Source: Planctomycetota bacterium (GTDB lineage Bacteria > Planctomycetota > UBA1135). From it: a stretch of 53,822 nt of DNA. Shown one piece after another: positions 26,419-35,218 of this stretch. Location: assembly GCA_027623295.1 (NCBI GenBank), contig JAQBXR010000002.1:1-53822 (forward strand). Reading direction: 5' to 3'. The translations under genes and the position numbers were made by a program. Numbering within the stretch: position 1 is the stretch's first letter; the number at the start of each line of letters is the position of its first letter. The notes below the pieces were generated by a model, which was given only the letters and a program-made list of their open reading frames with translations, ran no database searches and had not been told where the DNA came from.

Positions 26419-27360
26419 CTACTTAGCCAAAAGGCCTTTTTCGACCAAGGTTTTGAGGTCGGCGCGGATGGCGTCGGCGGAAGCATGGAGCTTGGCTTGA
26501 CCAGCATCGTCGAGATCGAGCTCGACTACGCGTTCTACACCGTTCTTACCAAGTATGCATGGCACGCCAAGGTAGATGTCGGAAAGTCCGTACTGACCGT
26601 TAAGGTGAGCAGCACATGGCAATAAGCGATGCTCATTGCGCAAGATTGATTTAGCCATGGCAACCGCTGCAGCAGAAGGTGCGTAGAAGGCCGAGCCCGT
26701 CTTCAACAGGTTCACGATTTCTGCGCCACCGTGTTGGGTGCGGGTGTTGATGGCATCAATTTCGCTCTCAGGCAACAGGGCAGTAATCGAAACGCCGTCT
26801 ACCGTGGAGAACTGTGGCACTGGAACCATGGAATCGCCATGGCCGCCAAGGACCATGCAACGGGTGTCCTTGATGCCACCCCCATTCTGCTCCGAAATGA
26901 AGAATGCCATGCGCGCGGAATCCAAAACTCCAGCCATGCCGACCACCCGGCTCTTCTCGAAACCTAGAGAAGCGGACATGAGGAATACCATGGTGTCGAG
27001 CGGGTTGGAAACCACAATGACACAGGCCTCGGGGGAACCAGCTTTAATGTAATTCGCAACAGCGTTCACAATCTTGCCATTGGTCTCCAGGAGGTCCGAG
27101 CGGTCCATCCCAGGCTTGCGAGGCAAACCAGCGGTCATGATGAACAAATCCGATCCATAAGTGTCCTTCGGATCGTTCGTGCCAGTGACGAGCGCTTGGT
27201 AGCCCTCAACAGCAGCAGCTTGGTTGATGTCCAGAGCAATACCCTGGGGACGTCCTTCAAGAACGTCAATGAGAACGATGTCCTCGGCAACTTCCTGTTC
27301 GGCAAGTCGCTGGGCACAAGTCATGCCGACGAATCCGGCTCCTACAACGGTGACTTTCAT
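26419..27360 (-). CDS. mdh: Malate dehydrogenase (LDH-like, NAD-dependent)
   Basis: TCA-cycle enzyme that oxidises malate to oxaloacetate. The 313 aa start MKVTVVGAGFVGM (NAD-binding GxGxxG). Substrate arginines are R81 and R87 in GLPRKPGMDR, which separates malate from lactate dehydrogenases. R150, D147 and catalytic H174 (GGHGDSMVP) are present. An AGGA SD lies about 8 nt before the ATG. A TAGAAT box 55 nt upstream (27416-27421) may be its -10. It is the first gene of mdh-pyk-rpmH. The 107-bp upstream gap shows no clear terminator for the preceding operon. Confidence 0.97.
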   Translation of the reverse strand: MKVTVVGAGFVGMTCAQRLAEQEVAEDIVLIDVLEGRPQGIALDINQAAAVEGYQALVTGTNDPKDTYGSDLFIMTAGLPRKPGMDRSDLLETNGKIVNAVANYIKAGSPEACVIVVSNPLDTMVFLMSASLGFEKSRVVGMAGVLDSARMAFFISEQNGGGIKDTRCMVLGGHGDSMVPVPQFSTVDGVSITALLPESEIDAINTRTQHGGAEIVNLLKTGSAFYAPSAAAVAMAKSILRNEHRLLPCAAHLNGQYGLSDIYLGVPCILGKNGVERVVELDLDDAGQAKLHASADAIRADLKTLVEKGLLAK

Positions 27361-27467
27361 GATGATTCCTGGGTATGGCAGTTCCTAGGGTAAAGAAACT
27401 GTTTAACGGGGCGGAATTCTAACGCTGCGCCGCCATAAAAACGGGTCTATGTTTAGGGAATCAGGCT

Positions 27468-28481
27468 TTAATTGGAATTCTTAGCCCACCATTCGGTCCA
27501 CCGCTCAGCGGCTTTTTGGCGATCTTTCTCACTTCCCTTCGAGTCATAGCCGACATCTTCTTTGGTAATTTCCACCAAAGCTGCGTTGGCCTCTTTACGC
27601 ACGAATGCAAAGTTATCGGCGAGCGATTGAATGAGGGCTGGCACCGAAGCCATGGCATTCCAATTGCCGAGAGTGTTCGCGGCGTAAAAGCGGTTCATTT
27701 CATAGTTGTCGTCCAGCAAAGCTTCGACGTATGGAATGAGGGCGGGATCATCAAATTTGCTGATTTTCTCAATCGCTGAAACGCGCTTGAGTGGATCATC
27801 GTCCTTAAGTTGACCGAGAAGGGCTTTTACATCGGAAGAGAAACCATTGGCCTCAACTGGTGCTGCCGTTGCGATGACAACTTTCCGTTCAAGCTCTGCA
27901 ATGTTGTCGCGTAAGAACTCTTGACCGGCACGAACACCGCGCAAACCTTCTTCTGACACTTGAATTTGTGCCTGCAAATTACGCACACTCTGCTGCAAGG
28001 TCGCCTGGCCATCTGCAAGGCCTTCCAGTTGGTCCACTTGAGTCACAAGACTGCCGACCCGAGTGTCTACAGCATCAGTCAACTCTAAGCTTTCACGCAT
28101 CCCCTCTTCTAAGGATTGGTCCAAGGAATCAAGTTGATCTGCAACCTTTGCGAAGGAAGCTTCTTGTTTCAGTTGCACCTCGCCGAGGCTTTGATGCAAC
28201 ATCATGACTGCGTCATTGACGTGAACCGTGCTGTCATTTTTGACCTTATCCATTTCCAGATAGAGAAACACGCAAGCGCCGCATGCAATCAATCCAATGA
28301 ATAAAGGGAAGAACATGCTTCCACCACTTTTCGCATTACCCTGGTTTTTCTGCGACATCGAAATTGCATCGCAGCAGGTAGGACAAATAACGCGGCCGCC
28401 ATGGCGTACCGCTTCTCCATCCTCCATGCGAGCAAGAGGAACGGATTGGTCGCAGATGTTGCAGAAGAAGAGATCGGTCAT
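27468..28481 (-). CDS. Zinc-ribbon, membrane-anchored coiled-coil protein with HEAT repeats
   Basis: No known family as a whole. Order in the 337 aa: an N-terminal zinc ribbon (C7-x2-C10, C33-x2-C36), one membrane segment (MFFPLFIGLIACGACVFLYL, 56-75) and a long heptad-rich coiled coil (about 85-195). HEAT-like helical repeats follow (LKDDDPLKRVSAIEKISKFD; LLDDNYEMNRFYAANTLGNW), then a Trp-rich end (AAERWTEWWAKNSN). The zinc ribbon would be cytoplasmic and the coiled coil plus HEAT part periplasmic, a scaffold-like layout. Its ATG overlaps the stop of the VWA gene by 4 bp, so it belongs to the mnmA-VWA-HEAT operon. Function unknown. Confidence 0.75.
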   Translation of the reverse strand: MTDLFFCNICDQSVPLARMEDGEAVRHGGRVICPTCCDAISMSQKNQGNAKSGGSMFFPLFIGLIACGACVFLYLEMDKVKNDSTVHVNDAVMMLHQSLGEVQLKQEASFAKVADQLDSLDQSLEEGMRESLELTDAVDTRVGSLVTQVDQLEGLADGQATLQQSVRNLQAQIQVSEEGLRGVRAGQEFLRDNIAELERKVVIATAAPVEANGFSSDVKALLGQLKDDDPLKRVSAIEKISKFDDPALIPYVEALLDDNYEMNRFYAANTLGNWNAMASVPALIQSLADNFAFVRKEANAALVEITKEDVGYDSKGSEKDRQKAAERWTEWWAKNSN

Positions 28482-30385
28482 CGGTGTGAAAGTTTACGCA
28501 GGACGAATGCCATGGTCATCATAATCAGGCCCGCCCAAAGAAGTCTAGGTCGAAACACTGGTCCGGTAAGCCCGTTTCGCTGGTTTTCCTGCCAAGCTTC
28601 CCAAAGCTGAGGAGAATTCCCGTATTCCGGTGTCGTCAGGGCCGAAGCCGTCCAGTGTCTTCCATTTTCGAAGCGCACCTCGACTGCCTTGAGTGGAGAG
28701 GCATGCATGGCTTGCCACAAAACCGGCGATTCTGGGTCAAGCATGCGCACTTCTAAGGGGGAACCGTCCTGAAGGCACTGCGGAGGTGTACTTGCGCTTT
28801 GAATGAGAAAACGTTCCCCCATCCACCCACTGTGACCTGGAGCCTGGAAGTGTTGGGCGATGGGAGCTAAGAGCTCCTGATGTTTGGCGCTCGAAGATTC
28901 CGCCATACCCAGCAGGAGCCCTGGGCCGACTCGCCGTCCTGCGAGATAAATGTTTTCGTTTGCATCCTCCAGTAGAGCTTCTGCTCCCGGTGCTGATTCC
29001 AAATTCAAGAATTCCTTTGCTGGAATCCAAGAATCGGGCAATGGAAAACTGGCTTGCGGCGATGGCTGCACTGGTCGTATTGCGGCGTTGAATAATTCGC
29101 TTAAAGCTTGGTCTAATCGGTCCGCTAATTCGCCTTCCTCAAGAACCTGGCCGAGCCCGGAGAGAAACTCCCATTCGGCTTGGTCACCAGCCGGCAAACA
29201 ATAAACCGCGGTATCCGGAAGCGTCAGTTGCAGAAACTCTTGCCAGTCCAGTCCTGGATCCCCCGTCGCTCCATCCGAAAGAATGAGAAGAGCATGAGCA
29301 CCCGATAAGTGGGTAGCCATGCTGGAAAGGGACTTGCGCAGGTTGGTCGGCCCAAAGGGGCGCAAGCTTTGCAAGCGTTCAAGTCCCTCATTTCCCATTA
29401 AGGCGAATCCATCGAGCAGGTCTTGCTGGAATGGATAAACCAAAATGGGCCCCGACGTCCAGTTCTTGCGCAACTCCACCAATGCCTGACGACATTCAAG
29501 GATTCCGGCACCTTCCATGCTCCCGGAAATGTCTAGCAGGACGTGTAAAGGAATTTCGTCGGATGCTGGTTTCAGCTTGAAAATTTGCAGATCTTGCGGC
29601 AATTTTTGCCACCCCAGATAGCCACTGGAGGCCAACAGCAAAACTTCACCATTTCGCAGGCGACTGCGCAAGACATCGGGATGGGTATCCAGTGAAATGG
29701 AAGTGAAAGATGGTTGGCCAACCGGGGCCAATCGCAAAGAGGTACTTGCTTGTCCGGCGTCTTCACTCCATCGGAGTTGTAGCTCCATACTTTCCTTTGG
29801 AGCAACCGCGCAATGAAGGCGCAAGGCAAACCATGACTCGCCCTGATTAAGAATTTCTAAGGAAGTGAGTTGTTGACTCGTGTCGCTCACATCTAGATTT
29901 CCATTTGCAAGATCAGCGTCGAGCATGCGAATCCGCACCCAAAGATCCCCTTGCGGCGGCCAAGCACGCGGCGCCAAGACTTGATGAAAGCGGGGTTGGT
30001 CTTGGGGCGAAAGAGGCTCTACCTGAATGCCCGCCCAATCCAGCGGGTCTGGCAAGGGACTTAATGCCTTACCATCGGTGCGCACGATGAGCCGGTCCGG
30101 CGGCGCCAAAGTTTTGCGGATCTCAGCCAAAGCTAGCGCAAGGTCGGGAGAGTTGCTGCCCTTGGCGTTCGGAAAGGAAACCACCCGCTGCTTTTGAACC
30201 GCTTCCCGCCACTCCTCTAAACTCAGTTCCGTTTGCTCCAACCAGGATTCTAAATCCGGTTCAAGCCCCATACTCGGGCTGCGGTCAAGCAAAATCCAAG
30301 TGGTGCCGCTGCGAAACTCGCCCGGCCAAAACGCCCCCATCCAGAGAAGGAGCGCAGCAACAGCAAGCAAGAGTGGAAGCTTCAA
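28478..30385 (-). CDS. Membrane protein with von Willebrand factor A domain
   Basis: A 635-aa protein with N- and C-terminal membrane segments (about 3-20; LLWAGLIMMTMAFVL near 615-630) and a large periplasmic body. A complete VWA domain begins at about 280 with the metal-site motif DISGS (285-289) and contains ILSDGATGDPGL. A second, degenerate MIDAS-like DRSPS occurs at 34-38. This architecture is common in BatA-type or aerotolerance-like proteins and in large VWA membrane proteins of Planctomycetota and Bacteroidota, whose roles are mostly unknown. The start is TTG, overlapping the mnmA stop (TTGA); the 3' end overlaps the zinc-ribbon/HEAT gene (ATGA). No MoxR ATPase is nearby. Confidence 0.82.
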   Translation of the reverse strand: MKLPLLLAVAALLLWMGAFWPGEFRSGTTWILLDRSPSMGLEPDLESWLEQTELSLEEWREAVQKQRVVSFPNAKGSNSPDLALALAEIRKTLAPPDRLIVRTDGKALSPLPDPLDWAGIQVEPLSPQDQPRFHQVLAPRAWPPQGDLWVRIRMLDADLANGNLDVSDTSQQLTSLEILNQGESWFALRLHCAVAPKESMELQLRWSEDAGQASTSLRLAPVGQPSFTSISLDTHPDVLRSRLRNGEVLLLASSGYLGWQKLPQDLQIFKLKPASDEIPLHVLLDISGSMEGAGILECRQALVELRKNWTSGPILVYPFQQDLLDGFALMGNEGLERLQSLRPFGPTNLRKSLSSMATHLSGAHALLILSDGATGDPGLDWQEFLQLTLPDTAVYCLPAGDQAEWEFLSGLGQVLEEGELADRLDQALSELFNAAIRPVQPSPQASFPLPDSWIPAKEFLNLESAPGAEALLEDANENIYLAGRRVGPGLLLGMAESSSAKHQELLAPIAQHFQAPGHSGWMGERFLIQSASTPPQCLQDGSPLEVRMLDPESPVLWQAMHASPLKAVEVRFENGRHWTASALTTPEYGNSPQLWEAWQENQRNGLTGPVFRPRLLWAGLIMMTMAFVLRKLSHR

Positions 30386-31485
30386 ACGGTAAGATTGGAA
30401 GTAAGTTGGGTTTCAGACACCCAGCCACCTCCAAGTAGTCGATCCCCTCGGTAGACGGCAAGGCCTTGTCCAGGGTTCACACTAGCAGCCTGCCTATGGA
30501 AACTCACTTGAATCTTGTCCTTGTCAAGGCGCTTGACATCGGCTGGGATACCGCCTGGTGTGCTGCGGAATTGGACGTTGACATTCTCCCAAGCTTCTCC
30601 AGGTGCAAAGCTACATCCAAAGGTGTGAAAGGCATCGACGATGGCACCGGTACAGCCGGTTTCCGTACGGGTTCCTACGAGGACATCGCCATTGTCTGGG
30701 TTGATATTCAAAACATACATGGCTTCGGTGGAAGCAAATCCCAACCCTCGGCGTTGTCCACGGGTGAACCCGGCATGGCCTTTATGTTGAGCCAAAACCT
30801 TACCGCTTTGATCCACAACGCGGCCAGGGATCCCAAGTCCTCCACGACTGCGAAGAAGATCTCGATAATCTCCACTTGGCACAAAGCAAATTTCCACACT
30901 ATCTGGTTTGCCAAACACGGGCAGTCCGGCTTCTTCCGCGATGGCGCGGGTTGCTGATTTCTGCAGAGCACCCACTGGGAGCAAAGTCCGCGCCAAGCGT
31001 TCCTCCGGAAGCGGGAACAAAACGTAAGACTGATCCTTTTTCGGATCTAGCCCTCGATGCAATTCCGGGCCGTTCTCTCCAATGGCCACCTGTGCATAAT
31101 GCCCCGTAGCTAAGAAATCTGCCCCAAGGGAATCTGCCATTTTCCACAGGGCTCCAAATTTGATGTCGCGGTTGCAACGAATGCAGGGATTTGGCGTTTG
31201 TCCTTTGAGGTAGGCCTCTACGAAATAATCCATGATGCCAGCGAACTCGACTTCCATGTCCACGGCGTGATACGGAATTCCTAGTTTGTCGGCCACCAAG
31301 GCAGCGTCGCGGGAGTCTTCCACCGAACAACACCCCTGCTTAGAAGGCTTCATGCCAGCAGGCTTCTCCACCCCATTGCGCAGAAACACGCCAATGACGT
31401 CATAGCCTCGCTGCTGGAGTAAGAGAGCTGAAACACTGGAATCTACTCCTCCGGAAAGGGCTACGAGGACGCGGGGTTTTGACAT
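30382..31485 (-). CDS. mnmA: tRNA-uridine 2-sulfurtransferase MnmA
   Basis: Thiolates U34 of tRNA-Lys, tRNA-Glu and tRNA-Gln (s2U). The 367 aa show the PP-loop ATP pyrophosphatase motif SGGVDSS (11-17), the catalytic Cys in NPCIRCNRDIKFG, the second Cys in VEICFVPSGDYRDLL, and GHYAQVA. Normal length. It leads a tightly coupled operon with the VWA and HEAT proteins, an odd association, and is divergent from yajC across 51 bp. No SD is evident before the ATG at 31485. Confidence 0.97.
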   Translation of the reverse strand: MSKPRVLVALSGGVDSSVSALLLQQRGYDVIGVFLRNGVEKPAGMKPSKQGCCSVEDSRDAALVADKLGIPYHAVDMEVEFAGIMDYFVEAYLKGQTPNPCIRCNRDIKFGALWKMADSLGADFLATGHYAQVAIGENGPELHRGLDPKKDQSYVLFPLPEERLARTLLPVGALQKSATRAIAEEAGLPVFGKPDSVEICFVPSGDYRDLLRSRGGLGIPGRVVDQSGKVLAQHKGHAGFTRGQRRGLGFASTEAMYVLNINPDNGDVLVGTRTETGCTGAIVDAFHTFGCSFAPGEAWENVNVQFRSTPGGIPADVKRLDKDKIQVSFHRQAASVNPGQGLAVYRGDRLLGGGWVSETQLTSNLTV

Positions 31486-31536
31486 GGCTTGCGGGTGTAG
31501 AATACCCGATCCTTAGGACCTAGACCCCTGACTTAA

Positions 31537-31983
31537 ATGGAACACTCACTTTTCATTCTCACTCAAGAAGGCGATCGCGCAGCGGTGACTTTCAACGATG
31601 CTCCTGGCGGCCTAGCTGCTGATCATGGCGCCGATCTGACCACCACCACGGTCCAGGAAGGAGCTGAAGCTAGCGGCGAAGATGCAGGCGCCGGTGCAGG
31701 CATGAACTTCTGGATCATGCTGGTCCTCTTGTTTGGCTTCATGTGGTTCGTAGTGATCCGCCCGGAGAACAAGCGCCAGAAAAAGCGGAAGGCCTTCCAG
31801 AGCGAACTTAAAAAAGGCGATCCAGTGGTCACTGCAGGTGGACTTCACGGGACCATTGCATCGATGGACGATGCCACCATTACTTTGAAGGTCTCTGATT
31901 CCTTACGCTTGAAATTTGATCGTGTCGCGGTGAGCCGTAACGCGTCTGCACAAGCGGAAGGCGAAGGCGTAGTTAAGAAGTAA
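31537..31983 (+). CDS. yajC: Preprotein translocase accessory subunit YajC
   Basis: Small inner-membrane partner of SecDF. The 148 aa include an unusual N-terminal extension of about 55 residues rich in Ala, Gly, Asp and Glu. The YajC core follows: a membrane segment (MNFWIMLVLLFGFMWFVVI), RPENKRQKKRKAFQSELKKG and DPVVTAGGLHGTIASMDD. YajC proteins usually run 85-110 aa. A TAGAAT box lies 33 nt upstream (31498-31503), with a TTGACA only 13 bp ahead of it, so the promoter is imperfect. secD and secF do not follow; yraN does. Confidence 0.93.
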   Translation: MEHSLFILTQEGDRAAVTFNDAPGGLAADHGADLTTTTVQEGAEASGEDAGAGAGMNFWIMLVLLFGFMWFVVIRPENKRQKKRKAFQSELKKGDPVVTAGGLHGTIASMDDATITLKVSDSLRLKFDRVAVSRNASAQAEGEGVVKK

Positions 31984-32015
31984 GTCTTGCAACGGGTTTG
32001 GTTTTCCAACTTGGA

Positions 32016-32381
32016 ATGCTCACATCCCGTCAAATCGCAGGAAAAAAGGCGGAGGTTTATGCTTCCGCTGCCCTCGTCGACCTCGGTTGGGAGTGTTTAG
32101 CGCAAAATTTGCGCACGCCCTACGCCGAGGTCGATTTAGTTTTTTTTACGCCAAAGAAAGACTTGGTAGTGGTAGAGGTAAAGGCGCGCCAACTCGGGAG
32201 TTGGCTGAATGAAGAAGACAGTCTTGGTCGCCGACAGCGCTTGCGTTTGTTTCGCGCAGCGGAGTGGTTGCTTCAACGCCAAGGTATGCAGCAACAAGTC
32301 CGCGTGGACTTGGCTTGTGTAGATTTAATCCGCAACTGCCCGGTGGGGTGGCGTTTGTTGGAGCAAATCAGCCTCGATTAA
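32016..32381 (+). CDS. YraN family (UPF0102) nuclease-like protein
   Basis: A 121-aa member of the YraN/UPF0102 family, restriction-endonuclease-like fold, of unresolved role. The core YAEVDLVFFTPKKDLVVVEVKAR gives the D and E-x-K residues of the nuclease site, with Q in QNLRTPYAEVD as in the family. I start at the ATG at 32016 (MLTSRQIAGKKAE, the family-like start) rather than an in-frame TTG at 31998. It follows yajC by 32 nt. Its last 57 bp overlap the convergent lipoprotein gene. Confidence 0.88.
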   Translation: MLTSRQIAGKKAEVYASAALVDLGWECLAQNLRTPYAEVDLVFFTPKKDLVVVEVKARQLGSWLNEEDSLGRRQRLRLFRAAEWLLQRQGMQQQVRVDLACVDLIRNCPVGWRLLEQISLD

Positions 32382-34076
32382 GACTTGAACCAAATTTTCG
32401 ACTCCTTCAAGCGGCATTGGTGTGATTCCCTTTTGCGCGCATAAGGCAATGGCCAACCGAGTGAAGTCTTCAGGGCTTTTACGATGCCATTGGGATAAAG
32501 GTGGCCATTGCTGGTCTTCTGCCAGGTTCACTAAGTCCAATAAAATATGGCGATAGGGCAGAAAGTACGGATCGCGCGGCTCTTGTCCTCGCTCTAGAAT
32601 CTCAGCGAAAATCCAATGAGGAATGCGGCCGGAGCTTAAGGCTCTCAGTTGGGCGCGGTATTCCAACCACAGGAGTGGGTCTCCATAACGCTGACGTGAG
32701 GCCAGCATGGCGGGAAGCAGTTCTGTAACCGGCAATCCGAAATCAAGCCAACTCAAAATTTCTGTGAAGTGTCCACTTTCATGCAGGCAGAGATGTAACA
32801 ACTCGATTTCCTCAATCTCGAAATCAGTTTCCTTCAAGAACTGCAGGCGCAGTCGTTGCGCCAACTCCAAGGATTCTAGGCGACCTTGAGATGGAGCCAA
32901 GTTTGTTGGCGGCTTAAATCGTTCCAGCCGACTCCCCAAGCGAACGGCCCCGAGCGACATGCTGTCCAGCAGGACATAAAAGCCACGAAAAACGGTTCCT
33001 CCCTGTGCGGTACTTTTTGCAGTGGAGGTGACGCCCTGCGCAAAGATAAGCTCAACCTCCCGCGCATGTCCAGGCCACTTTAAGGGAAGTGATTGTGTGT
33101 CCTGCAAAAGATGCATTTCGTTGCCGCGGCCCCATGCACTGCCTGCAAGAAGCACCCTGCCTGCGGATGAAAATTGCTGCGCCAATTCTCCAGAGTTGGA
33201 TTCTGGTTGCAATAATTTAGCGACGCCGGCAACCGAATAAGCTGGATGTTCAGCCCATCCACTAGGTGCCCCTACTTGGGTTAACCAAACATCAAACTGT
33301 TTTAGGATGGTGCTGAATTTCTGCTTTCCGATCCACGGCCACTCGCCTTGGAGGCGGAGAAAAGCTAAATCAATGGCTTGCTCGGTAGCAAGATTGCCTT
33401 GTTTGGCTTGCCGCAACGCCATTTCAGAAAGCGCCCTGGCTTGCCGCAGAGAATCTCCGGCACTGGAAGCCATGCCAAGATATTCCGATAAGGAGATCTG
33501 CAAGCCATTTGGGAAGGCATCGGCTTCCAGAAGTAAAAGCGCGGCATCGGCATCGCCCTGCTGAGCTAGTTGGCGGGCCTGCAAAATGTTCTGATAGGGA
33601 GTTGGAAGAGCTTGCGGTAATGGAATTTCTAACCATCGCTGCGCCTGATGCCAATCCCCCATTTGCTGCGCTGTGGCAATGGCACCAAATCGAATCCACG
33701 GATGCGCTGGATATAGGCGAAGCAAGCCATGAAACTGATCCCGACGCACCACGGGGTCTTCCACAATGCGGGTGGCGAGGTATTGCAGATCCGGATTTTT
33801 TTTCCACTGGCCCTGCCACAATGCCAACTCTTCCAAAATGGAAACGAGTCCTCCAGTACGCAATCGAAGGTCTTGGCGCAAACGTTCTGCTTCGATGCTC
33901 CCGCTCTCCGACCAGCGAAAAGGCTCTAACTCCTGGAGTGCGGCGTTATCTTGCCCACGCTCCACCAAACTCCGGATTTGGCTGAGATCTGGAGCCTTCA
34001 TTTCAGGAGTCGGTGTCGGTGCGCTACTACACCCTGCAAAAATCAACAGGAGGAGCGCTGTAAGCAGTCGTTTCAT
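32325..34076 (-). CDS. Predicted lipoprotein with HExxH motif, function unknown
   Basis: A 583-aa protein with a clear lipoprotein signal (MKRLLTALLLLIFAGCSSAP, lipobox FAGC) and then mostly helices in TPR-like pairs (such as GDWHQAQRWL and GDADAALLLLEAD). In the C-terminal third LLHLCLHESGHFTEILSWL contains HESGH, matching the zinc-protease HExxH motif on a hydrophobic helix. I see no firm third ligand, though Glu residues follow within 20-40 residues. It is probably attached to the outer or inner membrane, facing the periplasm. It is the last gene of the long minus-strand run; its start overlaps the ribD stop (ATGA). No family recognised. Confidence 0.72.
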   Translation of the reverse strand: MKRLLTALLLLIFAGCSSAPTPTPEMKAPDLSQIRSLVERGQDNAALQELEPFRWSESGSIEAERLRQDLRLRTGGLVSILEELALWQGQWKKNPDLQYLATRIVEDPVVRRDQFHGLLRLYPAHPWIRFGAIATAQQMGDWHQAQRWLEIPLPQALPTPYQNILQARQLAQQGDADAALLLLEADAFPNGLQISLSEYLGMASSAGDSLRQARALSEMALRQAKQGNLATEQAIDLAFLRLQGEWPWIGKQKFSTILKQFDVWLTQVGAPSGWAEHPAYSVAGVAKLLQPESNSGELAQQFSSAGRVLLAGSAWGRGNEMHLLQDTQSLPLKWPGHAREVELIFAQGVTSTAKSTAQGGTVFRGFYVLLDSMSLGAVRLGSRLERFKPPTNLAPSQGRLESLELAQRLRLQFLKETDFEIEEIELLHLCLHESGHFTEILSWLDFGLPVTELLPAMLASRQRYGDPLLWLEYRAQLRALSSGRIPHWIFAEILERGQEPRDPYFLPYRHILLDLVNLAEDQQWPPLSQWHRKSPEDFTRLAIALCAQKGITPMPLEGVENLVQVLIEADLLQQTPPHRAVAD

Positions 34077-35218
34077 AGAGACGACTTTAACAAGAATGCG
34101 CGGCGCAAATCTTGTCCTAAATCACATCGTTCTTCCGCCATCAAGTGGGTACCCTCTTGCGGCTGAGCTACACCTTGCCCCTCGCAAGCAGCAAGGCCAC
34201 CCAACATGAGCAATGGGGCTTCATAGCGCACAACGGCGTGGGCAAGACCATCTTCAAGCAGAGCGCCGTGTAGGTGGGAGCCACCCTCCACTAGGATGCG
34301 TTGGATTCCGTGCTCTAGCCTGCATTGGCGCAGGGCAGTTTCAAGATCAAGTCTTCCTTTGGCGTTTCGCGTGGTCGCAATCAGAGTATCTTGCTTGGTC
34401 CACCAGCCAGGTAGTTGTGCCGTGCCGGTGGTGGATTCCATCCAATAACGCCGAGCGTGATCCAGAAGTAAAGGATGCCCTTTCTCTACTTGAGACAGGC
34501 AGTCCACCAAAACTCTAGCGCTGGAAAGATTGGAGTCTCCGTATTCGTCTCGCGCAGTTAACCGAGGTTGATCGGCCAATACCGTTCGCTTCCCAGCCAT
34601 AACAGCGTGGCTTAAGCCGCGCAAAACATGGACTTCGGCTCTTGCTTCGGGTCCGGTAATCCACTGACTCGTTCCGCTTGGAGTTGCGGTACGGCCATCT
34701 ATGGAAGAGGCCCACTTCAACAAGATCCATGGAAGCTCGGGGGCAGCAAGACTGCCTAAGAAGGCATGGTTCATGGAGCGGAACTGTTCCCCAAGATCGA
34801 AGGACACCACTTCTACACCAGCTTCCTTCAGGGCAGGGTAGGCCGCGCCTTGATGCTTTGGATTTGGATCTTCTGCCCCAACGAGCAATCGTTTCACGCC
34901 AGCCTGCAGTAAAAGCTCAGAGCACTGAGGACGCTTTTTGTCGTCACCATGAAAAGAGCAGGGCTCCAAAGTAACCACCATTTCATCGACCGCGCCTGGC
35001 TCCATGCAACCGGTAGATTCATTCCAGGCACCAGCATCGCGCAAAGCGTTTTCTTCTGCATGCGCGCCACCAAAGCTTTGGTAATAACCATAGCCAATTA
35101 CGTGACCACCTTTAAGTGCGAGAGCTCCTACGCGTGGGTTCGGTGCTGTGAAAAGCCAATCAGCCTTAGCAGCCTCAAAGAAGGCGCGTTGCATAAGGGC
35201 GGAATCACGGGTGTTCAA
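34073..35218 (-). CDS. ribD: Riboflavin biosynthesis deaminase/reductase RibD
   Basis: Bifunctional enzyme for the second and third steps of riboflavin synthesis. The deaminase part (1-150) has the zinc-site HAEENAL (H53, E55) and PCSFHGDDKKRPQC (C87, C99), with a small insert before it (about 63-80). The reductase part (from about 160) shows LLKWASSIDGRTATPSG, WITGPEARAEVHVLRG and the late ILVEGGSHLHGALL. The 381-aa length is normal. It overlaps miaB upstream and the lipoprotein gene downstream, each by 4 bp. Other rib genes are not in the window. Confidence 0.96.
   Translation of the reverse strand: MNTRDSALMQRAFFEAAKADWLFTAPNPRVGALALKGGHVIGYGYYQSFGGAHAEENALRDAGAWNESTGCMEPGAVDEMVVTLEPCSFHGDDKKRPQCSELLLQAGVKRLLVGAEDPNPKHQGAAYPALKEAGVEVVSFDLGEQFRSMNHAFLGSLAAPELPWILLKWASSIDGRTATPSGTSQWITGPEARAEVHVLRGLSHAVMAGKRTVLADQPRLTARDEYGDSNLSSARVLVDCLSQVEKGHPLLLDHARRYWMESTTGTAQLPGWWTKQDTLIATTRNAKGRLDLETALRQCRLEHGIQRILVEGGSHLHGALLEDGLAHAVVRYEAPLLMLGGLAACEGQGVAQPQEGTHLMAEERCDLGQDLRRAFLLKSSL

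Noticed and set aside
31479-31503. TTGACA/TAGAAT promoter of yajC
   Set aside because: The spacing is 13 bp, outside the range for sigma-70; I keep only the TAGAAT box as part of the repeated-box finding.
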